Counted from the stretch's first letter, positions 34,936 to 43,806 are shown. The stretch: DNA of 64,000 bases from Nocardia wallacei (GCF_014466955.1 NZ_AP023396.1:4650001-4714000), one strand, 5' to 3'. The notes: generated by a model from the letters alone, not told the origin. Made by a program: numbers and translations.

Positions 34936-35913
34936 TTACGACGCGGCGGCCCGCACGCCCAGCCGGTCGAGGTGGGTGGTGAGGAAGTCGTTCACGGCGC
35001 CCGTGCGTTCCAGCTGCACCAGATGCCCTGCGCCCGCGACCTTTTCGACTGCGCGCAGATCCGGGACGTGCGCCCGCAGGGTGGCGAGCGGGTCGCGGCC
35101 GCTGAAACCCTCCATGTCCGGGTCGTTCTCGCCGTAGAGGAAGTAGGTCGGGACGGAGACGGTCGTCGGCAGGTCGGCCGTCAGCTCCCAATTGCGGTCC
35201 AGGGCGCGGTACCAGGTGAGTCCACCGGTGAAGCCGGTCTGTTCGAATTCCTCTGCCAAGACCCCGAATTCGCCCTCCGTGAGCCAGGACCACGGCAGCG
35301 CGGGCGCTTCCGGCAGCACGTCGAGATAGCCCAGACCCGGCGGGTTCTTCCAGGTGTCGAGGTAGTGGTAGTCACCGCTGAGCGCGTAGAAGACCCGGGC
35401 GAGGAACTCCCGCGGCCGCGCGGCGAGTTCGGCGTCGGCGACGCCGGGCGTCTGGAAGTACGACAGATGCAGGAAGTGCCGTTCGGCCGCCTTGGTCCAG
35501 AAGGCCGACGGGGGCTTGGGCGGGCGCGGGGCGAACGGATTGTTCAGTACGAACACCGCGCCCACCCGCTCCGGCGCGCGCAGCGCCAGCTCCCACACCA
35601 GTTGCGCGCCGAAATCCAGGCCCACGAAGACCGCGCGCTCGGCGCCGATATCGTCCAGCAGGCCGAGCAGATCACCGATCACCGCGCGGTTGGTATGCGC
35701 CTCGACGCCCTCCGGCGATTCGGTCCGGCCGTATCCGCGCAGGTCGGGGGCGATAGCCCGATAGCCGGCCGCGGCCACCGCCGCCAGCTGCCGATGCCAG
35801 ACGAACCATCCGTGCGGGAAACCGTGACAGAAGACGACCGGATATCCCTCCCCCTGCTCGGCGACGTGCAACCGGACGCCGTTGGTCTCCACGAACCGAT
35901 GTGTCGGCTCCAC
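34936..35913 (-). CDS. Epoxide-hydrolase-type alpha/beta hydrolase
   Basis: A 325-residue alpha/beta hydrolase. The nucleophile elbow is FVGLDFGAQLVWEL with Asp at position 100, as in epoxide hydrolases and haloalkane dehalogenases rather than serine esterases. The oxyanion-hole motif is CHGFPHGWFVWHRQL (HGxP), and the catalytic His is in VAGAGHLVQLE. A tyrosine-rich cap domain lies between about 140 and 230. GTG 35913 has GGGAGG five bases upstream; TTG 35925 is less likely. It is divergent from an SDR gene, and a KstR-like operator sits in the 54 bp between. Sterol or lipid epoxide turnover is a reasonable guess. Confidence 0.87.
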   Translation of the reverse strand: MEPTHRFVETNGVRLHVAEQGEGYPVVFCHGFPHGWFVWHRQLAAVAAAGYRAIAPDLRGYGRTESPEGVEAHTNRAVIGDLLGLLDDIGAERAVFVGLDFGAQLVWELALRAPERVGAVFVLNNPFAPRPPKPPSAFWTKAAERHFLHLSYFQTPGVADAELAARPREFLARVFYALSGDYHYLDTWKNPPGLGYLDVLPEAPALPWSWLTEGEFGVLAEEFEQTGFTGGLTWYRALDRNWELTADLPTTVSVPTYFLYGENDPDMEGFSGRDPLATLRAHVPDLRAVEKVAGAGHLVQLERTGAVNDFLTTHLDRLGVRAAAS

Positions 35914-35929
35914 TACGCCTCCCAAAGAC

Positions 35930-35943
35930 TAGAACGTGTTCTT
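35930..35943. promoter_or_regulatory. KstR-like operator between epoxide hydrolase and SDR genes
   Basis: TAGAACGTGTTCTT matches the KstR consensus as I recall it (TnnAACnnGTTnnA) at every fixed position except the final base. AGAAC-GT-GTTCT is a perfect inverted repeat. Its position midway between two divergent starts fits a shared repressor site for lipid/sterol catabolism genes. Confidence 0.65.
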
Positions 35944-35967
35944 GTTTCACGGTAGTGTCCCGGAGTC

Positions 35968-36807
35968 GTGAACGGAATACTCGCCGGCCGGGTCGCGGTC
36001 GTGACCGGGGCCAGCCGCGGCATCGGCAAGGGCATCGCACTGGAGCTGGGCGCGGCGGGCGCGACGGTGTACGTCACCGGGCGGTCGGCGACGCCGGGAC
36101 GGCTACCGGGCACGGTCACCGAGACCGCGCAGCGCATCGGCGAACTCGGCGGCACGGGGGTGCCGGTCGTCTGCGACCATCGCGACGACGACGCCGTGGC
36201 CGAGTTGTTCGCGCGGGTCCGCGCCGACCACGGCCGCCTCGACGTGCTGGTGAACAATGTCTACAACGCGCCCGCCTCGGCGCGCTGGCTGGGCAAGCCG
36301 TTCTGGGAGGTGCCGCCCGCGGCCTGGGACGAGAGTTTCGACATCGGCGTGCGATCGCATTACGTGGCAAGCCATTTCGCCGCGCCGCTGCTGATCGACA
36401 ACGACGGGCTGATCGTCTCGATCTCCTCCCCCGGCGCCGAGCACTACACGCACAATGCCGTGTACGGCGTGGCCAAGACCGCCGTCGATCGCCTCACCGC
36501 CGATATGGCGCACGAACTCGCCGGCACCGGCGTCACCGCCGTGTCGCTGTGGCCCGGCATCGTCGATACCGAGCTGCTGCAGCTGGTTCCGCCCGACGCC
36601 GAGGGGCGGCGCCTGATCACCCTGCCGGGCGAGGGGACCTTCGACCTCCGTGACGCGGAGACGCCACGATTCCCGGGCCGGGCCGTGGTTGCCCTGGCGA
36701 GCGATCCCGACCGGCGCCGCCGTACCGGAAAACCATGGCGGGTAGCCGATCTCGCGAAGGCGTACGGCTTCACCGATATCGACGGCCGGGTGCCGCGCAC
36801 CGGGTAG
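35968..36807 (+). CDS. Short-chain dehydrogenase/reductase
   Basis: A 279-residue classical SDR. The cofactor motif is VAVVTGASRGIGKGIALELG (TGxxxGIG) at about residues 10-29, with VLVNNVYNAPAS in place of NNAG. The active site is SISSPGAEHYTHNAVYGVAKT (Ser, then YxxxK). A basic C-terminal tail DRRRRTGKPWRVADLAKAYG is shared with mycobacterial relatives. GTG 35968 follows GGAG closely. It is divergent from the epoxide hydrolase across the KstR-like operator, so the two may act in one catabolic route. The substrate is unknown. Confidence 0.87.
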   Translation: MNGILAGRVAVVTGASRGIGKGIALELGAAGATVYVTGRSATPGRLPGTVTETAQRIGELGGTGVPVVCDHRDDDAVAELFARVRADHGRLDVLVNNVYNAPASARWLGKPFWEVPPAAWDESFDIGVRSHYVASHFAAPLLIDNDGLIVSISSPGAEHYTHNAVYGVAKTAVDRLTADMAHELAGTGVTAVSLWPGIVDTELLQLVPPDAEGRRLITLPGEGTFDLRDAETPRFPGRAVVALASDPDRRRRTGKPWRVADLAKAYGFTDIDGRVPRTG

Positions 36808-36946
36808 CGCGGCGGCATCGGCCCGTCCAGTCGCTCCGCCACCATCTGGTCGCCGAACGCGGCCGGGCCACGCAAATCCGTTGTGATGGAGCCCTTCTGG
36901 ACGGCGGGAATACAGGGACTCGAGTAGCCGATCGGTTGCCTGCCGC

Positions 36947-36952
36947 TACGCT
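36947..36952 (+). promoter_or_regulatory. -10 element of the alpha/beta hydrolase gene
   Basis: TACGCT with six bases to ATG 36959 and no ribosome site, consistent with a leaderless transcript. Confidence 0.45.
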
Positions 36953-36958
36953 GCTCAT

Positions 36959-37873
36959 ATGGCGACCGACCATTTGTTCCTCGAACCCAATATCGGCAAG
37001 CCCAACCGCAAAGTCGGGTACTTCGCGAGTCAGGAGGCGTTCGACCGGTTCGCCGACGCCTATCTCGTCGGCATGGACACCCTGCCCGAGCCGCACGAAA
37101 CCCGGGCGGTGTCAACTACTTTCGGCCCGGTGCGGGCGTACCGGTTCGGCGATCGCCCCGGCACGCCGGTGGTGCTGCTGGCCGGGCGGCAGGCCTCCAC
37201 CCCGATGTGGCGGGCCAATCTGCCCGGACTGGTCGCCGAGCGCACGGTGTGGTCGCTGGACAGCATCGGCGAACCCGGAGCGAGCACCCAGGAGGTGCCG
37301 CTGACCGACGGCTCCGATCAGGCGATGTGGGTCGCGGAGGCGCTCGCCGGGCTCCGGATCGAGCGCGCCCACCTGATCGGCGTCAGCATCGGCGGCTGGC
37401 TGGCCACCCAGGTCGCGATCCACCGCCCGGAACGGGTGGCCTCGGTGACGCTGCTCGATCCCGCGAATACCTTCGCGCCACTGACCTGGAAGATGATCGT
37501 CGTCTCGCTGGGCAGCGTGATCCCGGGCATGCCGATGGCGATCCGGCATCGGCTGCTCGGCTGGATCTCGGGCGGGGTCCGCAGCGACGATTCGGTGCCG
37601 GAGGGCCGCCTGATCGCGTCCGGGATGCGTGATTTCCACTCGGAACAGCCGCTGCCCGCGCGCCCGACCGAGGAGGACCTGCTCGGCATTCCGGTACCGG
37701 TGCTCGCCATCATCGCCGGGCGCAGCATCGTGCACGACGCCGAACGGGCGGCGGCCACCGCCCGCCGGATCCCCGGCGCCCAGGTCGAACTCTGGCCCGC
37801 CGCTTCACACGCGCTGAACGGCGAGTTCCCGGACCGGATCGCCCGCCGTTTTCACGCCTTCGCCCGCTCCTGA
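36959..37873 (+). CDS. Alpha/beta hydrolase (serine type)
   Basis: A 304-residue hydrolase with nucleophile elbow LIGVSIGGWLATQVA (Ser at 143) and a catalytic His in WPAASHALNGEFPDR near the end. The usual HG oxyanion loop is replaced by LLAGRQASTPMWR. The N-terminal 50 residues (FLEPNIGKPNRKVGYFASQE) precede the core fold. It is likely an esterase or thioesterase; no specific substrate is visible. It is convergent with secG, 10 bp apart. The 151-bp gap before it contains only the promoter. Confidence 0.82.
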   Translation: MATDHLFLEPNIGKPNRKVGYFASQEAFDRFADAYLVGMDTLPEPHETRAVSTTFGPVRAYRFGDRPGTPVVLLAGRQASTPMWRANLPGLVAERTVWSLDSIGEPGASTQEVPLTDGSDQAMWVAEALAGLRIERAHLIGVSIGGWLATQVAIHRPERVASVTLLDPANTFAPLTWKMIVVSLGSVIPGMPMAIRHRLLGWISGGVRSDDSVPEGRLIASGMRDFHSEQPLPARPTEEDLLGIPVPVLAIIAGRSIVHDAERAAATARRIPGAQVELWPAASHALNGEFPDRIARRFHAFARS

Positions 37874-37883
37874 TCGCCGCCGG

Positions 37884-38117
37884 TCAGGCGAACTTGATCT
37901 CGAAGCCGATGCCGACGATGGAGATGATCCAGACGATCCCGATGAAGATGGTGATGCGGTCGAGGTTCTTCTCCACGACGGTCGAGCCGGACAGACTCGA
38001 CTGCACGCCACCACCGAACAGGCTGGACAGCCCTCCGCCCTTCGCGCGATGCAGCAGCACCAGCAGCACCAGCAGGACGCTGGTGATGATCAGGAGGATA
38101 TCCAGGAACATGCGCAT
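37884..38117 (-). CDS. secG: Preprotein translocase subunit SecG
   Basis: Small SecYEG subunit in the cytoplasmic membrane, 77 residues. Two hydrophobic helices (FLDILLIITSVLLVLLVLL and ITIFIGIVWIISIVGIGF) flank the conserved loop HRAKGGGLSSLFGGGVQSSL. The ATG at 38117 opens MRMFLDIL; TAAACT ends seven bases upstream, so the mRNA is likely leaderless. In related genomes secG lies close to tpiA; here about 5.8 kb of other genes intervene. Confidence 0.95.
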   Translation of the reverse strand: MRMFLDILLIITSVLLVLLVLLHRAKGGGLSSLFGGGVQSSLSGSTVVEKNLDRITIFIGIVWIISIVGIGFEIKFA

Positions 38118-38124
38118 GCCGGAC

Positions 38125-38130
38125 AGTTTA
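38125..38130 (-). promoter_or_regulatory. -10 element of secG, leaderless
   Basis: TAAACT on the minus strand, seven bases from the secG ATG. Confidence 0.55.
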
Positions 38131-38195
38131 TGTCCTCGCCACGACGGCTCCCGCACAGGCCGTCGATGAGCAGTTCCGGAGGTAGGATCGCGGCC

Positions 38196-38972
38196 ATGTC
38201 GGCGATGCTGCGTCTGGTTCCGCTGGTGGCCGCGCTCGGACTGGCCGCCGCCTGCTCGTCCGGCGGGGACGGTGGTGACACGGGGCCGACGCCGATGGGC
38301 CGGAGTTTCGTATCCACCAGGGTCGAGGGGACGCCCATTCCGGGCGGCGGGCCGTTGCGGCTCACCTTCGCCGACGGCCGGGTGTCGGCCACCTCGGGCT
38401 GCAATACCGGCAGCGGGCCGGTGGCCTTCGACGGCGATGTGCTGCGGGTCTCGGGCATGGCGACCACGCTGATGGCCTGCCCCGACGACCGGTCCGGCGC
38501 CGACAGCTGGCAGACCGCGCTGCTCCAGTCCGGACCACGGTGGCGGCTCAGCGGCGACACGCTGACGCTGACCGGTGACGACCTCACCGTCACGCTGCTG
38601 GACAAGAAGGTCGCCGAGCCCGACCGCCCGCTCACCGGCACAACATGGATCGTCACCGCACTGCTCCGCCCGGAGGGCCAGGTCCGCTCGCAGGCCCTCG
38701 ACGATGCCCGGCCGACGCTCACCATCGCACCGGACGGGCAGGTCACCGGCACCGCCGGGTGCAACCGGATGACGGGCAGCGCCGACATCGCGGGCAGCGA
38801 CGTCACATTCCGCATCGGCACCACACGGATGGCCTGCCCGACCGAGGTGATGGAGGTCGAACGGCAGGTGCTGGAGGTCCTCGACGGCAAGACCACCGCG
38901 ACCGTCGACGCCGCGACCCTCACCCTGCGCAATCCGGGCAACAACACCGGGCTGATGCTGCGCGCCGAGTGA
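38196..38972 (+). CDS. Lipoprotein with two META/HslJ domains
   Basis: A 258-residue predicted lipoprotein. The signal peptide LRLVPLVAALGLAAACSSGG has a weak lipobox ending in Cys. Two META-type repeats follow: one with LTFADGRVSATSGCNTGSGPVAF and MACPDD, the second with LTIAPDGQVTGTAGCNRMTGSAD and RMACPTEVMEVERQVL. The paired GCN and MACP motifs are the hallmark of HslJ-like domains, thought to act in envelope stress. ATG 38196 has GGAGGT 12 bases upstream; ATG 38205 is an alternative. Its stop overlaps the next gene by GTGA. Confidence 0.88.
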   Translation: MSAMLRLVPLVAALGLAAACSSGGDGGDTGPTPMGRSFVSTRVEGTPIPGGGPLRLTFADGRVSATSGCNTGSGPVAFDGDVLRVSGMATTLMACPDDRSGADSWQTALLQSGPRWRLSGDTLTLTGDDLTVTLLDKKVAEPDRPLTGTTWIVTALLRPEGQVRSQALDDARPTLTIAPDGQVTGTAGCNRMTGSADIAGSDVTFRIGTTRMACPTEVMEVERQVLEVLDGKTTATVDAATLTLRNPGNNTGLMLRAE

Positions 38973-41332
38973 GCCCGGATCCCCGCACACCCCTGGGAGG
39001 CGCGATCAACGATCGGGAAGCAGAACTGGACCGCCGGTTCCGGACGGCCGTCACGGCAGTGCGCTCGGAAACCCGTTGTGCCCCGGACGAACCCGTGCGC
39101 AGGGGATATCCGTACACCGCGGCCGACTGCCTCGAACTGTTCGAGGCGCAGGCCACCAGCCGCCACCTCGATCTGGCCGCCCGCCACCTGACCGCTTCGG
39201 GGCGCGGCTATTACAGCATCGGCTCGGCCGGGCACGAGGGTAACGCGGCGGTGGCGGCGGCCCTGCGCGTCTCCGATCCCGCACTGCTGCACTATCGTTC
39301 GGGCGCGTTCTTCGTGCAGCGCGCCCGCCGGGTGCCGGGTGCGGAGCCGATCCGGGACGTGCTGCTGGGCGTGGTCGCGGCGGCGGCGGACCCGATTTCC
39401 GGTGGGCGGCACAAGGTTTTCGGCAGCAAGCCCGCCGCGGTGATCCCGATGACCTCCACCATCGCCTCGCACCTGCCGCGCGCGGTGGGCCTGGCGTTCG
39501 CGCTGGACCGGGCCGACCGGCTGGGCCGGTTCACCGAATGGCCGGCCGACGCGGTGGTGGTATGCAGCTTCGGCGACGCCTCGGCCAACCACTCCACCGC
39601 CGCGGGCGCGATCAATTCCGCGATTCACACCGCGCACCAGCGGATCCCGATGCCGATCCTGTTCGTGTGCGAGGACAACGGAGTCGGGTTGAGCGTCCCG
39701 ACGCCGCCCGAATGGATCGAGTTCGCCTACGGATCCCGGCCGGGCATGCGGTATTTCAGCGCCGACGGCTGTCAGCTGCTACAGGCGCTGTCGGTCGCGG
39801 CGAAGGCGGTGGAGTGGGTACGCCGGCATCGCGAACCGGCCTTCCTCCGGTTGCGCACCGTGCGGCTGCTCGGCCATGCCGGGTCGGATGTCGAGTCGTC
39901 GTACCGCCGGGCCACCGACATCGCCGCCGATCTCGCCCGCGATCCGCTGACCGCCACCGGATGCCTGCTCGTCGGCGCCGGTGTCGCCGACGCCGACGAG
40001 GTGATCGCCCGGTACGACGCGCTCGGCGAGCAGGTCGCTGCGGTGGCGGAGGAGGTCGCGCGGGCGCCGAAGCTGGCGTCGGCCGCGGCCGTCACCGCAC
40101 CGCTGGCACCCTTCGATCCGGACCTCGTGCGCGCGGACGCGCTGCGCACCGAGATCCTGCCGGAGGCACTGCCCGAGTCCGGAGCCGCAGGCACTCGCCA
40201 CCCCGCTCCCGGTCACGCGGAATCCCCTGCGCCCCAGTATGATCAACGATCCGATCCCCTCGCCGGACCACCCACCACGGCGGGGGCCGAAGCGCACGAG
40301 ACCGCCGGCCGCGCAGCCGCCGAGACACCTTTGGTCACCCTGGCGCAGGCGATCAACCGGACCCTCGCCGAACTCCTCGAGCGCGATGACGACGTGCTCG
40401 TGTTCGGCGAGGACGTCGGGCGCAAGGGCGGGGTGTACGGGGTCACCAAGGGGCTGCAGAAGACGTTCGGCGCGCGTCGGGTGTTCGACACCCTGCTCGA
40501 TGAACAGAGCGTGCTCGGCACGGCGCTGGGTGCGGGGACGGCCGGATTCGTGCCGATTCCGGAGATCCAGTATCTCGCCTATGTGCACAATGCCCTCGAT
40601 CAGATTCGGGGCGAGGCCGCGACCCTGCAGTTCTTCGCGACGGGGCAGTACCGCAATCCGCTCGTGGTGCGCATTGCCGCCTACGCCTATCAGAAGGGTT
40701 TCGGCGGCCACTTCCACAACGACGATTCCGTTGCCGCACTGCGGGATATCCCCGGCGTGGTGGTCGCCTCCCCCGCCCGCGCCGACGACGCGGCGGCCAT
40801 GCTGCGCACCTGCGTGTCCGCGGCCCGCGTGGACGGCCGGGTGTGCGTATTCCTGGAACCGATCGCGCTGTATCACACCCGCGACCTGTACGACTCCGGC
40901 GACGGGGGCTGGCTCGCCGCGAGCCCGGGCGCACCCGCCGACATCGGCCGGGCCCGGGTCTACGGTGACGGCGCCGACCTCACCATCGTCACCTTCGCCA
41001 ACGGCGTCCCCATGAGCCTGCGCGCCGCACATCGCTTGGCCGCGAAGGGAATTCGCGCCCGGGTGCTCGACCTGCGCTGGCTGACACCGCTGCCCGAGGA
41101 GGACCTGCTGCGGCACGCCCGCGCCACCGGCCGCGTGCTGATCGCCGACGAGACCCGCCGCAGTGGCGGTGTCTCCGAATCGGTCTGCGCCGCATTGCTC
41201 GACGCCGGATTCGAGGGCCGCATCGGCCGGGTCACCAGCGCCGACAGCTTCGTCCCGCTCGGCCCGGCCGCGCACACCGTGCTCCTCGACGAGGCCGCCA
41301 TCGAGACGGCCGCCGCCGAACTCGCTACCTGA
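38969..41332 (+). CDS. 2-oxoacid dehydrogenase E1, alpha-beta fusion
   Basis: A 787-residue thiamine-diphosphate E1 component with both subunits in one chain. The alpha part (to about residue 430) has YYSIGSAGHEGNAAVAAALR, the thiamine motif FGDASANHSTAAGAINSA running to CEDNGVGLS, and RHREPAFLRLRTVRLLGHAG. A Pro/Ala-rich linker follows. The beta part starts near 455 (VTLAQAINRTLAELLER) with FGEDVGRKGGVYGVTKG, DTLLDEQSVLGTALGAG and HFHNDDSVAALRDIPG. GTG 38969 overlaps the META gene stop. No E2 or E3 gene lies in the window, so it may use a distant branched-chain or acetoin-type complex. Substrate unknown. Confidence 0.85.
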   Translation: MSPDPRTPLGGAINDREAELDRRFRTAVTAVRSETRCAPDEPVRRGYPYTAADCLELFEAQATSRHLDLAARHLTASGRGYYSIGSAGHEGNAAVAAALRVSDPALLHYRSGAFFVQRARRVPGAEPIRDVLLGVVAAAADPISGGRHKVFGSKPAAVIPMTSTIASHLPRAVGLAFALDRADRLGRFTEWPADAVVVCSFGDASANHSTAAGAINSAIHTAHQRIPMPILFVCEDNGVGLSVPTPPEWIEFAYGSRPGMRYFSADGCQLLQALSVAAKAVEWVRRHREPAFLRLRTVRLLGHAGSDVESSYRRATDIAADLARDPLTATGCLLVGAGVADADEVIARYDALGEQVAAVAEEVARAPKLASAAAVTAPLAPFDPDLVRADALRTEILPEALPESGAAGTRHPAPGHAESPAPQYDQRSDPLAGPPTTAGAEAHETAGRAAAETPLVTLAQAINRTLAELLERDDDVLVFGEDVGRKGGVYGVTKGLQKTFGARRVFDTLLDEQSVLGTALGAGTAGFVPIPEIQYLAYVHNALDQIRGEAATLQFFATGQYRNPLVVRIAAYAYQKGFGGHFHNDDSVAALRDIPGVVVASPARADDAAAMLRTCVSAARVDGRVCVFLEPIALYHTRDLYDSGDGGWLAASPGAPADIGRARVYGDGADLTIVTFANGVPMSLRAAHRLAAKGIRARVLDLRWLTPLPEEDLLRHARATGRVLIADETRRSGGVSESVCAALLDAGFEGRIGRVTSADSFVPLGPAAHTVLLDEAAIETAAAELAT

Positions 41333-41335
41333 CCG

Positions 41336-42514
41336 TCAGCGGGCGACGACCGTGGTCGGCAGGGCGGCGAAGCCGCGGTTGTTGGAGGAGTGGATGCGGC
41401 GTATGCCCGCGGTGTCGATGTCGTAGTCGGCGATCCGGTCCACGATCTCGCGCAGGGCGATGCGCAACTCCAGCAGGCCCAGGTTGGAGCCGAGGCAGTG
41501 GTGGCGGCCGCTGCCGAACACCAGCGAGGGGCCGGTGTCGCGGTCGAGGTCGAAGGCGTCCGGCTCGGCGAACACCTCCGGGTCCCGGTTGGCCGAGCCG
41601 GTGAGCAGCAGCATCCGCGCGCCCGCCGGGATGCGCACGCCGTGCAGTTCCACCTCCTCGGTGGTGGTGCGCAGGTTCGACTGGGTGGCCGGGTCGTACC
41701 GCATGCCCTCGGCGATCCAGTCGTCGATGCGGCCGCCGAACGCGGCCCGCCGCTGCGCGGGATGCTCCCAGCCGGCGTGCCACAGGTTGCCCAGGCTGAG
41801 CATGGTGGTCTCGATACCGGCGCCGACCAGCAGGATCAGGACGCCGACGATCTCCTCCGGGCTCAGCCGGTCGTCGCCGTCGGCGGCGTCCAGCAGCCCG
41901 GACAGCAGATCGTCGCCGCGGTCGCGGCTGCGCGCGACGGTCAGTTCGGTGTAGTAGCCGACGAGCGCGCCGATCGCCTGCATGGCCTCCGGGCGCAGGT
42001 CGGTGGACTCCTCCTCGGTGTACATGATCTCCATGCCGAGCTTGCGGAGCATCTCCCGATCCGCCTCGGGGACGCCGACCAGCTCCGAGATCACCTCGGT
42101 CGGGAACGGCCCGGCGAACTCGGTCATCAGGTCGAAGTTCCCGCGGGCCACCAGCGGGTCGAGCAGCTCGCGCGCGATCTCGCGCAGGCGGGGCTCGAGC
42201 GACTGCACCCGGCGCTGGGTGAACGCCCGGGTGACCAGGCCGCGCATCCGGGTGTGGTCGGGCGGGTCCATCGCGACGAAGGAGAAGAACTGCCTGGCCT
42301 GCGGCCCCCAGAACGCCGGCTCCATCCGCAACCCGTTCGCGCTGGAGAAGCGCTGCGAATCACGCAGCGCGGCAAGCACATCCGCATGCCGCGACAGCGC
42401 CCAGAAGTCGTCGGTCTCGTTTCGGAAGACCGGCGCCTCGGCGCGCAGCCGCGCGTAGTACGGGTACGGGTCGGCGTGGACGGCGAAATCATACGGGCTG
42501 AACTGCACTGACAT
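41336..42514 (-). CDS. Cytochrome P450
   Basis: A 392-residue soluble P450 with intact motifs: I-helix LLVGAGIETTMLSLGN, K-helix WIAEGMRYDP (ExxR), heme loop LVFGSGRHHCLGSNLGLLE. ATG 42514 is supported by GGAGG at normal distance, and the family-like opening VQFSPYDFAVHADPYPYY follows. It is convergent with the E1 gene, with only 3 bp between stops, and divergent from the SAM methyltransferase. No ferredoxin is adjacent. Substrate unknown. Confidence 0.91.
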   Translation of the reverse strand: MSVQFSPYDFAVHADPYPYYARLRAEAPVFRNETDDFWALSRHADVLAALRDSQRFSSANGLRMEPAFWGPQARQFFSFVAMDPPDHTRMRGLVTRAFTQRRVQSLEPRLREIARELLDPLVARGNFDLMTEFAGPFPTEVISELVGVPEADREMLRKLGMEIMYTEEESTDLRPEAMQAIGALVGYYTELTVARSRDRGDDLLSGLLDAADGDDRLSPEEIVGVLILLVGAGIETTMLSLGNLWHAGWEHPAQRRAAFGGRIDDWIAEGMRYDPATQSNLRTTTEEVELHGVRIPAGARMLLLTGSANRDPEVFAEPDAFDLDRDTGPSLVFGSGRHHCLGSNLGLLELRIALREIVDRIADYDIDTAGIRRIHSSNNRGFAALPTTVVAR

Positions 42515-42604
42515 GGCAAGCCTCCGCACGGCGCGCCCGGGGCGCTACCGGATCCGACACTGCGAACTGACATGATCACAGTAGTCGAGAGGAAGGAGGG
42601 CGGC

Positions 42605-43417
42605 GTGAACTCCGAGCAGGCGCCTCCCGGCATCGATGTCACCAAGCCGCACCCGGCCCGCCGCTACGACTACTGGCTGGGCGGCAAGGACAATTTCGAG
42701 GCCGACCGCGAATCGGCCGAAGCGGTCGCCGAGGCATTTCCCAGCGTGCAGTTCTCCGCTCTCGAGAACCGCGCCTTCCTGCGGCGGGTGGTCACCTATC
42801 TGACCGCCGAGGCCGGGATCCGGCAGTTCCTCGATCTGGGCGCCGGGCTGCCGACCGCGGGCAATGTGCACGAGATCGCGCAGGACATCGCGCCCGAATC
42901 GCGCATCGTCTACGTCGACAACGACCCGATCGTGCTGATCCACGCCCGCACGCTGCTGAACAGCCGTCCCGAAGGGCGCACCGCCTACCTCGAGGCCGAC
43001 GTCCGCGAGCCCGAGCGCATCCTCACCCATCCCGACCTGCTCGACACGCTGGATCTGACCCGGCCCGTGGCGCTGATGCTGGTGGCCGTGATGCACTTCC
43101 TCACCGACGACGACCGGCCCTACGAGGTGGTCGAGCGATTACGCAGCGCCCTACCCTCGGGCAGCTACCTGGTGATGACCCATGCCACCAGCGACCATCT
43201 CACCGTCGAGGACCTCGCCCAGAGCGAGGAGGCCAACCGCCGCAGCGGCATCCCCTTCCGCCTGCGCTCCACCGCCGAGTTCAGCCGCTTCTTCACCGGT
43301 CTCGAGGTGGTACCACCCGACATCGGCTCGGTTATGTCCTGGCGACCGGAAGGCTGGCGCGCCCACCCCCGCCCCGAAGCGGTCTCCATGCTCGGCGCCG
43401 TGGCCCGCATCCCCTGA
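42605..43417 (+). CDS. SAM-dependent methyltransferase, DUF574 / Methyltransf_19 family
   Basis: A 270-residue methyltransferase of an actinobacterial family. The opening IDVTKPHPARRYDYWLGGKDNF is diagnostic. Motif I is FLDLGAGLPTAGNVHEIAQ, the acidic residue is in IVYVDNDPIVLIHARTLL, and a central segment is LMLVAVMHFLTDDDRPYEVV. GTG 42605 has GGAGG six bases upstream. These proteins are abundant in Nocardia and Streptomyces; their acceptor substrates are unknown. The gene is followed by a repeat-rich region and a hairpin before the convergent tpiA. Confidence 0.9.
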   Translation: MNSEQAPPGIDVTKPHPARRYDYWLGGKDNFEADRESAEAVAEAFPSVQFSALENRAFLRRVVTYLTAEAGIRQFLDLGAGLPTAGNVHEIAQDIAPESRIVYVDNDPIVLIHARTLLNSRPEGRTAYLEADVREPERILTHPDLLDTLDLTRPVALMLVAVMHFLTDDDRPYEVVERLRSALPSGSYLVMTHATSDHLTVEDLAQSEEANRRSGIPFRLRSTAEFSRFFTGLEVVPPDIGSVMSWRPEGWRAHPRPEAVSMLGAVARIP

Positions 43418-43478
43418 GACGCCCCCACCACCCACCACCACCCCGGCACCCCGGCACCACGCACCGCCATCCGCGTCG

Positions 43479-43682
43479 CATGCCCCGCCGTCATCCCGCC
43501 GCATGCCCGCTGCCATCCGTCGCATGCCCCGCCGTCATCGCGTCACATGCCCCGCCGTCATCGCGTCACATGCCCCGCCGTCATCCCGTCACATGCCCCG
43601 CCGTCGTCCCGTCACATGCCCCGCCGTCGTCCCGTCACATGCCCCACAGCCATCCGTCGCATGCGCCGTCGCCATCCCGGCA
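43479..43682. repeat. 23-bp tandem repeat array
   Basis: Units beginning CATGCCCCGCCGTCATC start at 43479, 43502, 43523, 43546, 43569, 43592, 43615, 43638 and 43660. Spacing is 23 bp except one 21 and one 22. Copies differ by a few bases, and degenerate ones continue to about 43780. Because units abut directly with no variable spacers, it is a minisatellite rather than a CRISPR array. Confidence 0.85.
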
Positions 43683-43781
43683 CACGCTCCACCGCCACCC
43701 CCGTCGCGTGCCCCGCCGTCACCCCGGCACACGACCCATCGCCGCCACCCCCACAGTCATCCCGGCACTCGCCCTCCCTGC

Positions 43782-43806
43782 CATCCCGGCATGCTCGGCC
43801 GGGATG
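43782..43806. terminator. Bidirectional hairpin between methyltransferase and tpiA
   Basis: CATCCCGGC (43782-43790) pairs perfectly with GCCGGGATG (43798-43806) around a 7-base loop. It lies between two convergent genes and has no T-run, typical of actinobacterial terminators. Its left arm resembles the CATCCCG part of the adjacent repeats. Confidence 0.6.

Noticed and set aside
43479..43682. CRISPR array
   Set aside because: The 23-bp units abut without variable spacers, and no cas gene is present. It is a tandem minisatellite.
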